A stretch of 62,462 nt of DNA from positions 1-62,462 of the forward strand of contig NZ_KB893558.1 of the NCBI RefSeq assembly GCF_000374085.1, read 5' to 3'. Position 1 is the stretch's first letter. The number at the start of each line of letters is the position of its first letter. The stretch is from Spirosoma spitsbergense DSM 19989 (GTDB lineage Bacteria > Bacteroidota > Bacteroidia > Cytophagales > Spirosomataceae). The translations under genes were made by a program, and so were the position numbers. Below the pieces are notes generated by a model. That model was not told the origin of the DNA, ran no database searches, and worked only from the letters and a program-made list of their open reading frames with translations. This document shows positions 1 through 8,098 of this stretch, in pieces.

Positions 1-6
1 TAGGAG

Positions 7-981
7 TTACGCAAATTCATGTATCCAGTTTCGTTGAGTCTCTCGATAGAGTTCGTCTCGTAGGCCGTAAACCGACCCAATGAGCCCATCCCGACTCATG
101 GCCGCTAACTTTTGGAAGGCCCGTAAAACACTGTATAGATGAGTCGTAATGGCCGAGGTCAGCCGAACATAAAACCGCTCGGCCTGACAGACCTGTTTGA
201 TGCTACGAAATAAGTCCTCTACCTGCCAATGAGCCAGATGCACCTGCTCAAAACAAGCAACCGTGTACAGATGGGCCTGTGCATAAGCCCCATCTGGGTG
301 ATACAGTAGATAGTGTCGCGCGTTGCCGTCTTTGCCAACTCTCCGAAACACCGCTATAAAATCGAACCCTTTCAGGTGAGTGAACAAGCCGCTGGCTGGT
401 ATATCAGCCCGTCCGACTTGCTCATACTCACCTGGTTGACTGGACACCAGCCGGTTCTTCTCCAGACCCATCATGACCCCTATTTCTAAATTGCGCAGGA
501 ATTTGAGGTTGTCCAAACTACAGAACCAGCTATCAGCCGTCACCCAAGCCGGACGCAATCCCCACTGCCAGAGCTCCCGCATCATCTGCTGAAAGTAGTC
601 ATTCTTAGTTTTACCCTCTTCTTTTCGGTAGAGTCTGAAGTTAACCGGCACGCTATGACCCTTGTGGGTATAAATCAGTACCAGCAAATCAATACCCTGA
701 ACGGCTCGGTGATGCTTGCCGGACCAGAACTTGCCTACTAACTCGGTGGTACCTGCCTGGGTATAGGGTTTATCAAGTACACTATCGTCGGTTGAGAGAA
801 TACCACCCTGTAAGTCAAGACTATCCCGAACCGATTCAAACAAATCACGGCCTGTATATTCGGCGTTAATTAGAAATCGATTGACCTCATCATGAGACAC
901 TTGTAAGATTTGTCCCGCTTTGACGCAACTACTTCGAGACACGTTGCTCATTAGATAGGCTACATACTCATCAATTGCCAT
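7..981 (-). CDS. DDE transposase, IS701/IS4-like
   Basis: A 324-residue transposase that would catalyse cut-and-paste movement of the surrounding element. The presumed DDE triad is visible: D65 or D66 in STDDSVLDKPY, D150 in VTADSWF, and E255 in HWQVEDLFRSIKQ, the last being the usual W..E..F...K signature of the IS4 superfamily. The stop codon lies six bases from the outer end of the element and the start about 45 bases inside the other end, as in compact single-gene insertion sequences. No frameshift or stop interrupts it, so it is probably functional. IS701 versus another IS4 subgroup is a judgement from motif style only. Confidence 0.85.
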   Translation of the reverse strand: MAIDEYVAYLMSNVSRSSCVKAGQILQVSHDEVNRFLINAEYTGRDLFESVRDSLDLQGGILSTDDSVLDKPYTQAGTTELVGKFWSGKHHRAVQGIDLLVLIYTHKGHSVPVNFRLYRKEEGKTKNDYFQQMMRELWQWGLRPAWVTADSWFCSLDNLKFLRNLEIGVMMGLEKNRLVSSQPGEYEQVGRADIPASGLFTHLKGFDFIAVFRRVGKDGNARHYLLYHPDGAYAQAHLYTVACFEQVHLAHWQVEDLFRSIKQVCQAERFYVRLTSAITTHLYSVLRAFQKLAAMSRDGLIGSVYGLRDELYRETQRNWIHEFA

Positions 982-995
982 AACGCCTGATAAAA

Positions 996-1025
996 TTTGA
1001 TCCTTACTCTAACTTACTACTTTTT
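996..1025 (+). promoter_or_regulatory. Possible outward promoter in the IS right end
   Basis: TTTG at 996-999 and TACTTTTT at 1018-1025, separated by 18 bases, resemble the Bacteroidota consensus TTTG, 19-21 bases, TAnnTTTG. It points out of the insertion sequence towards the small gene at 1047. The spacer is one base short and the last G of the -7 box is a T, so this is tentative. Confidence 0.3.
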
Positions 1026-1046
1026 CGTAACTCCTATACTACTAAA

Positions 1047-1289
1047 ATGCGCAGAAAAACAGCCGTTTTTGATGAAATTTCGACCTTCATTGCCGGGATG
1101 AATCCGGGAAAGGTAAAGGATTTTACGCCTTCCCCCGTTCATCAGCAGCGGCTGGACTTTTTACTGGACAAGCAGCGTGAGAGCCCCCTTTCTTCTGAGG
1201 AAAAAAGCGAAGTAGAACAATATCTCATCGTTAACCGGATTGTTGGCCTTGCCAAAGCCAGGGCTATTCAGTTATTGAATCATGAGTAG
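1047..1289 (+). CDS. Conserved small hypothetical protein
   Basis: An 80-residue acidic/basic helical protein without signal peptide or membrane segment. The pattern of an N-terminal FDEI..FIAGMNP, a central LSSEEK.E.EQYL and a C-terminal LAKARA resembles a small family often found just before an HNH endonuclease gene in Bacteroidota and cyanobacteria; that is recalled, not searched. Here no HNH gene follows: the next gene is convergent. The ATG lies only ten bases from the inner end of the insertion sequence, so the native promoter has been lost and expression, if any, would start in the IS. Function unknown. Confidence 0.6.
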   Translation: MRRKTAVFDEISTFIAGMNPGKVKDFTPSPVHQQRLDFLLDKQRESPLSSEEKSEVEQYLIVNRIVGLAKARAIQLLNHE

Positions 1290-1334
1290 AACGGTTAATT
1301 TTTAGACAGCAATTGACTGAAATGAACTTGTACC

Positions 1335-1370
1335 CCTAACCTGACTGGTGCTGTCACCAGTCAGGTTAGG
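1335..1370. terminator. Perfect 16-bp hairpin between convergent genes
   Basis: cctaacctgactggtg at 1335-1350 is followed by a four-base loop and its exact reverse complement at 1355-1370. It lies between the end of the small gene (1289) and the end of the M28 peptidase gene (1403), where a bidirectional terminator is expected. There is no T tract on either side, so it may be a factor-assisted terminator or another palindromic element. Confidence 0.55.
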
Positions 1371-1402
1371 AGATGAGAAATAAGGTTACTCTTGAATTTC
1401 AC

Positions 1403-3676
1403 TTACTTCACCGACACTTGCCCCGTGATGGCTGCGGCTTTGTCGACCTGGTCGGTGAACCGGTCGAGGGTGGCGGCTGTCGACCGGATTTGCTGGTCGG
1501 CTTCCGTCCACTTCCGCTCTTCGATGGCTTCCCGGATGCCGGGTAGTGTTTTTACGCCGTAGCCAGTGTAGAAGCCGGGTGCGTAAATCTGGTGTTTGAA
1601 CCATGGCCTGCGGGGTAAACCGGTTTCACTCAACAGGTAACGCTCTGTTTGATAAAGGAGTAAATTCAGTTCCAGCTTCTGCGCGTCCGAGAGCGAAGAC
1701 TCTTTTTTACTCCCCTTATCGTATTCACGGGCACTCTTCTCCAGGCGGAGCAATGCATTTTCGAGGGGAGAAAAATTCAGGTAGGGGACGGGTTCTTTGC
1801 GGGTTGGCGGTAAAAGGGTTTCCTTCGGGTCGGCCACCGAGTCGTACCGTTTATCCTGAATGAGTTGATTTTGCCGGTCGGTTTCGGCCCGCATCGTTTC
1901 GGCCAGCTTCTTTACTTCACTCCCGTAGCGGGCTACCGTATTGGAAAAACTCTGGAAGGAAAAAGGCAGCACATCGGCATTGGCCAGCCGAAGGACACAA
2001 CGGCCCATCGTTTTCGCCAGGGCAACGCCATAGGCAAAGTCGGTATCTTTAAACTTAACATAGTCCTCGTACGAATCATACACGGAGTGGTAATCTCCGC
2101 CCGCGTCCTCACCCCCAAAACCAACATTCATAGCCGCAATGCCTGCGTGCTGTAAAAAGGAGGTGTAATCGGAGCCGGAGCCCAGGGCTTCGATGCGCAT
2201 GTCGGTCCCCGACTGGGCTTCCTGCCGGGCTTCGGGAGAGCCGTTCACCAGATTAGCCGCCCGACGCCGTTCCAGGATCGAGATGCCTTTTTCCGGGTCG
2301 GTCACATCGCGGGCTACCTGATTGAAAAAGGGTTCCAGCGTGTGCGAGCCGCCCGCGCCCAGAAATCCCCGGCCGTTGCCATCGGTGTTCAGGTAAGCTA
2401 CCACATTTTTCTTCAGCAGCTGCTCATTGGTTTCCACCCATTCGGTCGAGCCCAGCAGACCCGGCTCTTCGCCATCCCAGGCCGCAAAAACGATCGTGCG
2501 TTTGGGTTTCCAGCCCGTTTTGGCCAGCTCACTCAGCGCGCGGGCCTCTTCCAGCACGGCTACCATGCCACTAACTGGGTCAGCAGCGCCGTTTACCCAG
2601 GCATCGTGGTGGTTGCCGCGCATAATCCACTGATCGGGAAATTCACTGCCTTTCATGGTGGCAATGATGTTATAAACCGGCTCGGTTTTCCAGTCGAAGG
2701 TGAGTTTCAGGTGTACTTTGGCCGGACCCGGACCCAGGCGGTACGCAATGGGCAGGCCACCCCGCCAGGCCGCAGGGGCCATCGGGCCTCCCATCGCTTT
2801 CAGCAACGGTAGCGCATCGGCGTAGGAAATGGGCTGCACCGGTATTTTCATGATGGTTGGAGCCGATTTATAATCCAGCCGCTTGGCATCTTTCGTGGCG
2901 CCGTAGCCGGGCGTGAGCGGGTCGCCGGGGGCTACGGGCATGTCGAGGACGGAGCCACGCTGCACCATCGTTTCGTTTTTGAACGGTCCTTTGGGATACA
3001 CATCGCCCTGGGCGTAGCCGTCGTCTTTGGGGTCAGAATAGATAATACATCCGATGGCTCCTTTTTCGGCGGCTACTTTTGGTTTGATACCCCGCCAGGA
3101 ACCGCCGTATTTGGCGATTACGATTTTTCCTTTTACATCGATGCCCCGCCGTTCCAGTTCCTCGTAATCACTGGGGACGCCGTAGTTGACAAAGACCAGT
3201 TCGGCGGTAACGTCGCCATCTGCCGAGAAGCAGTTGTAGGTAGGGAGTTGTTCGCGGGTTTGCTTCGACACGGGGTCTTCTTTGACGGGGGCTTCAACCA
3301 GACCCGCTTTGAACGCAGTGGGACTTACCAGTTCCAATACCCGGATTTTGGGCGTGGGAAACAGTACGTACGATGTGTCGATACGGGTGTCGTAGCCCCA
3401 GGATTTGAACAGGGAGGCCATGAAACGGGCGTTCTCCCGGTCGTAGGGGGAGCCAACATGGTGGGGTTGTGCGGCCAGTTTTTTCATCCATTCGCGCAGG
3501 TTATCGGCTTTTAGCTGGGCATCGAACTGACTTTCCAGGGTGTACTCTGCCGAAGCCTGAGCAGGCGCAAAGCCCAGTAGCGGTTTTGTGGGAGCGGGTG
3601 CCTGTGCGGGGCTGTAGTGACTGAGCAGCAGACCGGCCAGCAGGAAGAAAGACTGTCTTGTGAAGCGAAGGAGCAT
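1403..3676 (-). CDS. Secreted M28 metallopeptidase, PSMA-like
   Basis: A 757-residue exported zinc peptidase of the glutamate carboxypeptidase II / transferrin-receptor-like type, expected to trim peptides outside the cytoplasm. An N-terminal signal peptide ends near YSPAQA (residue 26). A protease-associated insert spans roughly residues 145-285 (DVKGKIVIAKYGG). The peptidase core carries the co-catalytic zinc ligands H357 and D366 (HHDAWVNGAADP), the catalytic E403 with E404 (WDGEEPGLLGS), D432 (NTDG) and H530 (DYHSVYDSYED). The last 150 residues match the dimerisation domain position. All metal ligands are present, so it should be active. It appears monocistronic. Confidence 0.92.
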   Translation of the reverse strand: MLLRFTRQSFFLLAGLLLSHYSPAQAPAPTKPLLGFAPAQASAEYTLESQFDAQLKADNLREWMKKLAAQPHHVGSPYDRENARFMASLFKSWGYDTRIDTSYVLFPTPKIRVLELVSPTAFKAGLVEAPVKEDPVSKQTREQLPTYNCFSADGDVTAELVFVNYGVPSDYEELERRGIDVKGKIVIAKYGGSWRGIKPKVAAEKGAIGCIIYSDPKDDGYAQGDVYPKGPFKNETMVQRGSVLDMPVAPGDPLTPGYGATKDAKRLDYKSAPTIMKIPVQPISYADALPLLKAMGGPMAPAAWRGGLPIAYRLGPGPAKVHLKLTFDWKTEPVYNIIATMKGSEFPDQWIMRGNHHDAWVNGAADPVSGMVAVLEEARALSELAKTGWKPKRTIVFAAWDGEEPGLLGSTEWVETNEQLLKKNVVAYLNTDGNGRGFLGAGGSHTLEPFFNQVARDVTDPEKGISILERRRAANLVNGSPEARQEAQSGTDMRIEALGSGSDYTSFLQHAGIAAMNVGFGGEDAGGDYHSVYDSYEDYVKFKDTDFAYGVALAKTMGRCVLRLANADVLPFSFQSFSNTVARYGSEVKKLAETMRAETDRQNQLIQDKRYDSVADPKETLLPPTRKEPVPYLNFSPLENALLRLEKSAREYDKGSKKESSLSDAQKLELNLLLYQTERYLLSETGLPRRPWFKHQIYAPGFYTGYGVKTLPGIREAIEERKWTEADQQIRSTAATLDRFTDQVDKAAAITGQVSVK

Positions 3677-3712
3677 GTGTATCAGGTTGGTTTTTATAGG
3701 TAAAGAAACAAG

Positions 3713-4204
3713 TTAGAATTCAAGTACGTAATACTGACAGCGGAATGATTGACCAAATTCCTGAATGTTCCGCTGATAGGTTGGCGTAAAGCCATGCCGT
3801 TCGTAAAACTGCATAAGTTTAGGGCGGGTCGCATCCGTTTCGAGCTGAAGTTGATTGATACCCCGGCGCAGGCACTCGTTCCGACAAAAATCCATGATGG
3901 TATCGAACAGGTTTTGTTTGGCCAACGATCGTCGAATGGCTAATTTATGAATAAAACCCGATGTATTGTCCGGCACGTCGGGCCAGAAAAGTGGGTCTTT
4001 CCATTGTAGAATAACCGTTGCTGCTGGTATGTCATCAATGTATAGGACGTAACAATTGCCTTCGGTGTATGCATTCATCAGGTTATCGGCCGTGAGCGTG
4101 TCGATAGACCACAGCGTTTGGTTGGTATCGACGAGCCACTGGCCCACTTCGCGCAGTATTGCCAGAAACCTGTCGGGCTGGTCGTTTCGGAAAGAATAGT
4201 GCAT
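3713..4204 (-). CDS. GNAT-family N-acetyltransferase
   Basis: A 163-residue acetyltransferase that would transfer acetyl from acetyl-CoA to an unknown amine. The GNAT fold is supported by the central strand IHKLAIRRSLAKQNL (motif A region, where the pyrophosphate loop should lie), then CLRRGINQLQLETDA and the FYERHGFTP motif near the C-terminus. I start it at the ATG at 4202-4204; an in-frame ATG at 4273 would add 23 residues unlike the family and overlap the divergent gene's promoter. The acyl-CoA loop is not a textbook Q/RxxGxG/A, so the assignment rests mainly on the C-terminal half. Confidence 0.75.
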   Translation of the reverse strand: MHYSFRNDQPDRFLAILREVGQWLVDTNQTLWSIDTLTADNLMNAYTEGNCYVLYIDDIPAATVILQWKDPLFWPDVPDNTSGFIHKLAIRRSLAKQNLFDTIMDFCRNECLRRGINQLQLETDATRPKLMQFYERHGFTPTYQRNIQEFGQSFRCQYYVLEF

Positions 4205-4275
4205 GGTAAGCGTACCGCTATTTGTCAGTAGAAAGGATTTTTTAACAGTTGAACACGCTGACAAGTTAAGCACCT

Positions 4276-4755
4276 ATGACCAAAACAAACAGAACAATCC
4301 TGCAATCGCTGGGTAGCGGCCTGATGGGGGCCTGCGTACTGACCGTACTTCATGAAACGGCCCGCCGGTTCATTCCCGATGCGCCCCGGGCCGACGTGCT
4401 GGGTATGCGGGCCATTACCAAAGTGATGGAAACTGTGGACAAAGAACCCCCCGCCGACGACGAACTGCACAAATGGGCAACCGGTGGGGATATCCTCTCG
4501 AATACGCTGTATTACAGCCTGATTGGTCTGGTAAAGCCGAAAAATGCCCTGCTGGCCGGAACGGCTCTGGGGCTTGTTGCGGGGCTGGGTGCCGTTGGTT
4601 TGCCCGGTCCGATGGGGCTGGGAACCGCTCCTACCCGCCGAACGGATGCTACGGCTGCCATGACCGTTGGCTGGTATGTGGTGGGTGGTCTGGTGACGGC
4701 CGTTGCATTCAGAGCCTTGAGAAAGAAGCGACTGCCTAACGTGCTTTCTTTTTGA
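4276..4755 (+). CDS. Hypothetical membrane protein
   Basis: A 159-residue protein with hydrophobic stretches near residues 10-28, 75-115 (rich in Gly, Ala and Leu) and 128-147, then a basic tail, so probably a small inner-membrane protein with three or four spans. Between them is a soluble acidic loop (KEPPADDELHKWA). No catalytic motif was recognised. It is transcribed divergently from the GNAT gene, whose true start lies about 70 bases away, and ends about 95 bases before the quinone reductase. Function unknown. Confidence 0.65.
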   Translation: MTKTNRTILQSLGSGLMGACVLTVLHETARRFIPDAPRADVLGMRAITKVMETVDKEPPADDELHKWATGGDILSNTLYYSLIGLVKPKNALLAGTALGLVAGLGAVGLPGPMGLGTAPTRRTDATAAMTVGWYVVGGLVTAVAFRALRKKRLPNVLSF

Positions 4756-4849
4756 AAAAGTAACGCTGACGTTTTTCAATACCCTTCGAAACCAGAATGA
4801 GCGTTTGCCGGGTTGTAGACCTGATACTAAACGGCAGACTGTGTGACCT

Positions 4850-5818
4850 ATGAAAGCGATTCAATTTACTCAAACCGGCGGGCCGGACGTTCTCACGCTT
4901 ACCGATCTTCCCACGCCATCACCCAAATCAGGAGAGGTGCTGGTTCGGCTTGCGGCTATCGGCATCAATTACATCGACACCTATCACCGTACCGGATTAT
5001 ATTCGGTACCCCTGCCCTACATACCCGGTTCGGAAGGGGCCGGGGTTATTGAGCAGGTGGGTGAAGGCGTAACCGGATTAAGCGTGGGGCAGCGGGTTGC
5101 CTATGCCATGCAGCCCGGTTCCTATGCCGAATACGTCAGTATTTCCGCCGATAAAGTGGTGCCTGTTCCGGATGGCATGACCGACCAGCAGGCCGCTGCC
5201 GTCATGTTGCAGGGTATGACCGCGCACTACCTGGCCTTCTCAACGTACCCGATCCGGCCGGGTGATACGGTATTGATTCATGCCGGCGCAGGTGGCGTAG
5301 GGTTATTGCTCACGCAGATAGCCCGTATGCGCGGAGCACGGGTCATCACTACGGTGTCGACCGACGAAAAAGCGCAGCTCTCCCGTGAGAATGGCGCCGA
5401 TGAGGTCATTCTGTACACTCAAACCGACTTTGCCGAGGAGGTAAAAAAGCTAACCGGCGGGCAGGGCGTTAACGTGGTCTATGATTCGGTGGGGAAAAGT
5501 ACGTTTGAGGGAAGCCTGGACTGCCTGAAGCCGGTGGGTATGATGGTGTCGTTTGGCAATGCCAGCGGAGCCGTGCCTCCTTTTGCTCCGGCTTTATTGG
5601 CGGCAAAAGGGTCGCTGATGTTTACCCGCCCGTCGCTCGCGCATTACATCCTGACGCGGTCGGCCCTGCTGGAACGGGCGGGTGCGCTGTTCAACTGGGT
5701 GGCCTCGGGCCAGCTTAGGTTGGAAATTCAGCAACCCTACGCCCTGGCCGATGCTGCCCAGGCGCACCGCGACCTAGAGTCACGTAAAACAACCGGTAAA
5801 CTGTTGCTGATTCCCTGA
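4850..5818 (+). CDS. NADPH:quinone reductase, MDR family
   Basis: A 322-residue zinc-free medium-chain dehydrogenase/reductase, cytoplasmic, expected to reduce quinones or other electrophilic carbonyls with NADPH. It begins with the typical MKAIQFTQTGGPDVL. The catalytic GroES-like half contains IPGSEGAGVIEQVG. The Rossmann half carries the nucleotide loop HAGAGGVG near residues 143-150, and GGQGVNVVYDSVG follows, as in the Qor subfamily. The cysteine and histidine zinc ligands of alcohol dehydrogenases are absent. Length matches the family. It is followed at short distance by another oxidoreductase on the same strand, so the two may be co-transcribed. Confidence 0.9.
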   Translation: MKAIQFTQTGGPDVLTLTDLPTPSPKSGEVLVRLAAIGINYIDTYHRTGLYSVPLPYIPGSEGAGVIEQVGEGVTGLSVGQRVAYAMQPGSYAEYVSISADKVVPVPDGMTDQQAAAVMLQGMTAHYLAFSTYPIRPGDTVLIHAGAGGVGLLLTQIARMRGARVITTVSTDEKAQLSRENGADEVILYTQTDFAEEVKKLTGGQGVNVVYDSVGKSTFEGSLDCLKPVGMMVSFGNASGAVPPFAPALLAAKGSLMFTRPSLAHYILTRSALLERAGALFNWVASGQLRLEIQQPYALADAAQAHRDLESRKTTGKLLLIP

Positions 5819-5895
5819 CGAAACAATAATCAACTGAAACCTCATAGAACGACTGGGAATCAGGTTGAAATCTGGTCATATTGGTAAATGTAACG

Positions 5896-6786
5896 ATGGC
5901 AAAACAACACATTGGCCTGATTGGCCTGGGAAGCATGGGTACGCCCCTGGCGTACAATCTACTGGCAGCCGGTTATCCGCTGACGGTGTATAACCGCACC
6001 GCCGAAAAAGTAAAGCCACTGGTTGAGAAAGGGGCAAAGCAGGCAGATAAATCGGAAGATGTCGCGCAACCCGGTGGCCTGGTTATTACGATGCTCAGCA
6101 ACGATGAGGCCGTAAAAGAAGTGGCCATGAATGATGCCTTCGCCAGTCGGCTGGGTAAGGGCGGGATTCACCTGTCGATGAGTACCATCTCGCCCGACAC
6201 CGCCCGGCAACTGGCAGAACACCACGCCCGTTTTGGCGTTTTGTACGTTGCTGCACCCGTACTGGGTCGTCCGCAGGCCATCGCGGATCGGAAAGCGTGG
6301 GCCTGTGTATCGGGGGAGGCCAGTGCCCGCGAGGTCGCGAAACCCATTTTGCTGGCTGGAGCTGTTCAGTCTGTGTATGATTTTGGGGACGAACCCGCTG
6401 CGGCTAATGTGGTGAAACTGGCGGGTAATTTCCTGATTGCGTCGGCCATCGAAGCCATGTCAGAAGCGATGACCGTCGCGGGAAAAAGTGGTATCGACCG
6501 GCAGACACTGCTCAATCTACTAACGGAGACTATATTCCCCAGCCCGATTTACAAGAACTACGGCCAAACTATAATTGACCGGACGTACGATAAGCCGGGG
6601 GGATTCCGGTTGCCGCTGGGCCTGAAAGATATGAACCTGGTACTGCAACTGGCCAGCGAAGCAGAAACGCCCATGCCCCTGGCGCAGTTGCTGCAAAACC
6701 GGCTCCAGACCGCCGTTGCCAAAGGACGAACGGACTGGGACTGGACGGGTCTGGCTGCCGGTGCTGCCGACGACGCCGGACTGTGA
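5896..6786 (+). CDS. NAD(P)-dependent beta-hydroxyacid dehydrogenase family protein
   Basis: A 296-residue member of the 3-hydroxyisobutyrate dehydrogenase / 6-phosphogluconate dehydrogenase-like family. The Rossmann motif GLIGLGSMG opens the protein, the substrate motif LSMSTISPDTAR follows, and the conserved catalytic lysine is in VVKLAGNFL. The C-terminal half is all-helical with GLKDMNLVLQLA, as in the family. I start at the ATG at 5896; the TTG at 5881 adds five residues before the usual N-terminus. The substrate is not identifiable; such proteins also act on succinic semialdehyde or glyoxylate. Confidence 0.85.
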   Translation: MAKQHIGLIGLGSMGTPLAYNLLAAGYPLTVYNRTAEKVKPLVEKGAKQADKSEDVAQPGGLVITMLSNDEAVKEVAMNDAFASRLGKGGIHLSMSTISPDTARQLAEHHARFGVLYVAAPVLGRPQAIADRKAWACVSGEASAREVAKPILLAGAVQSVYDFGDEPAAANVVKLAGNFLIASAIEAMSEAMTVAGKSGIDRQTLLNLLTETIFPSPIYKNYGQTIIDRTYDKPGGFRLPLGLKDMNLVLQLASEAETPMPLAQLLQNRLQTAVAKGRTDWDWTGLAAGAADDAGL

Positions 6787-6820
6787 AGGGGCGTAGAACT
6801 GGTACTACCTTATGCCCAGT

Positions 6821-6857
6821 AAAAAGCCGCGTTCAACGAGTGTTGACGCGGCTTTTT
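6821..6857. terminator. Bidirectional rho-independent terminator
   Basis: aaaaagccgcgt pairs with acgcggcttttt across a short loop, giving a GC-rich stem with A and T tracts on both sides. It sits between the end of the dehydrogenase (6786) and the end of the convergent monooxygenase (6886), serving both. Confidence 0.9.
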
Positions 6858-6885
6858 GTTGGGCTACTTCAGAGACAGAGCCGAC

Positions 6886-7179
6886 TTATTTGGCGGCCAG
6901 AATATCGACCATTTCAATGACTGGGTCCGACGCGAGTAAATCCGCAGCGTTGGCCATCAGCGCGGCTGCGATGGGGCCGTTGAGGTGCGCCTGCCGACCA
7001 GCATCATCGGGGAAGGTATCAAAAATGCCAAACGTCGATGGCCCCAGCTGAACGGCGTACCAGGTAACGGTAGCGGGTTCATTCTGGGCGAGCGGTAAGG
7101 CGCTCTTTAAAAAATCAGCGACAACCTGCTCTTTGCCGGGCTTGGCTTCCAGCCGTACCTGTAGTCCTACAGTAACCAT
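6886..7179 (-). CDS. Antibiotic biosynthesis monooxygenase (ABM) domain protein
   Basis: A 97-residue single-domain protein of the ABM / putative quinol monooxygenase type, a small ferredoxin-like fold that dimerises and oxidises quinols or detoxifies reactive compounds. Family signs are the opening VTVGLQVRLEAKPGKEQ.V..FL, the middle TVTWYAVQLGPSTFGIFDTF and the late LNGPIAAALM. I start at the ATG at 7177-7179; a longer frame adds 30 residues with no family match. Substrate unknown. Confidence 0.85.
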   Translation of the reverse strand: MVTVGLQVRLEAKPGKEQVVADFLKSALPLAQNEPATVTWYAVQLGPSTFGIFDTFPDDAGRQAHLNGPIAAALMANAADLLASDPVIEMVDILAAK

Positions 7180-7332
7180 AAATAAGGTGAGTTTTAAGGG
7201 TGATTTGAATACGCCCAATCCGCCAAACGGATGGTACTTATCAATAGGTAAGTACGTTAACCGGGCCAATTAAGATTGCCCGGAAGAAGTTATCTTCTTT
7301 TACCCTGTCAATCAGCACGCGAAGGCCCGATT

Positions 7333-7401
7333 TTAGCATTCTTCCGACTCGCAGTCATCGTGCTGCATACTCGTTTCCGTTTCGAGCGTAACGGGACTGA
7401 T
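7333..7401 (-). pseudogene. C-terminal relic of a CDF cation-efflux gene
   Basis: Read on the minus strand, these bases encode ISPVTLETETSMQHDDC followed by ESEEC and a stop. This is nearly the last 22 residues of the intact CDF transporter at 13404 (ISHVTLETETSMQDDC, then ESGDC and stop). The DNA is about 88 percent identical by eye over 58 bases, with one three-base insertion. Nothing upstream on this strand resembles the rest of the gene. It is a leftover of a second copy that was deleted or only partly transferred. Confidence 0.75.
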
Positions 7402-7565
7402 GCTAAGTCCTCTGGAAAACTCCTTTTATGCACTGGTGAATCGGTTGTCCCAGATGTGACGACATCTGCCCCAAAACTGACAGGGCCTCTGTAGAAATCG
7501 GTAGACCTTTGACCTGACCAAAGCGGATACTCCGCCCGTCAACTCCTCTAACTGGTTTGCCACCC
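7402..7565. other. Non-coding region
   Basis: No gene, RNA or repeat was recognised between the cation-efflux relic and the small lipoprotein gene. It presumably carries the promoter of the latter. Confidence 0.4.
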
Positions 7566-7802
7566 ATGAAAACGCATCATTTAACCTTCGTCATTGCCCG
7601 TTTCGCTGTTAGTTTAGTCATCGTAGCGTCGATGGTTCAGCTCGTTGGTTGTACACCTACCGACATCAACCCAGTTGCAACGTCAACGGCCCCGGTTCAC
7701 ATTACCGACCCATCACCCAAACCTATACCAAAGGTTTTTTGTCCAGACTGCATTGATGGGGATGTGCCCCGTATTGAACCACAACCAGTTACACAGAAAT
7801 GA
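7566..7802 (+). CDS. Small lipoprotein, hypothetical
   Basis: A 78-residue protein with a hydrophobic N-terminus (FVIARFAVSLVIVASMV) ending in the lipobox LVGC, so it is probably acylated and anchored in the envelope. The mature part is proline-rich and has a CPDC motif, which could bind a metal or be redox-active, but too little is present to say. I start at the ATG at 7566; a TTG three codons earlier is less likely. No neighbour suggests a function. Confidence 0.5.
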   Translation: MKTHHLTFVIARFAVSLVIVASMVQLVGCTPTDINPVATSTAPVHITDPSPKPIPKVFCPDCIDGDVPRIEPQPVTQK

Positions 7803-8098
7803 CGGCGAACGTTCGGGGTAATAAGTAGGAATGAACCCCCTGCTAGACGGGTACCCGAGGCCGATCAAACCAGCTTTATCCTCTCGCTGCGTCTGATGGC
7901 AACCCGTCGGTACCCCACTGTCTTTTGACTGACAAACTGGTTCAACCGTCTCGACGGATCATGCTTCACTTGCCAAAAAGGCTGGTTTTAATCTGTTTGT
8001 TGATAAAGTTCTGACTACCATTAAATTATCAGTTGCATTCCTGGCCAACTCCGTTAGTTTTGTCAAGCCTGCTACTCCACAAAAAAGGCCTGCTCTTT
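7803..8098. other. Intergenic region upstream of the hybrid regulator
   Basis: About 300 bases with no convincing gene, tRNA or riboswitch. It presumably contains the promoter of the regulator; I could not pick out a clear TTTG / TAnnTTTG pair. Confidence 0.4.

Larger units (their letters stand above)
1..1036 (-). mobile_element. IS701/IS4-superfamily insertion sequence, complete
   Basis: The element is bounded by inverted ends: taggagttacg at 1-11 and its exact reverse complement at 1026-1036, with partial matching further in. It holds one transposase gene on the minus strand. The left end coincides with the first base of the window, so the target duplication on that side cannot be seen. 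An exact IS end at a window edge suggests that an assembly contig was cut at a repeat. The IS family is inferred from the transposase type. Confidence 0.85.

Noticed and set aside
2342..2812. Open frame of 156 residues opposite the M28 peptidase
   Set aside because: It lies fully antisense to a complete enzyme with all catalytic motifs and has no family signal; it is a shadow of high-GC coding sequence.
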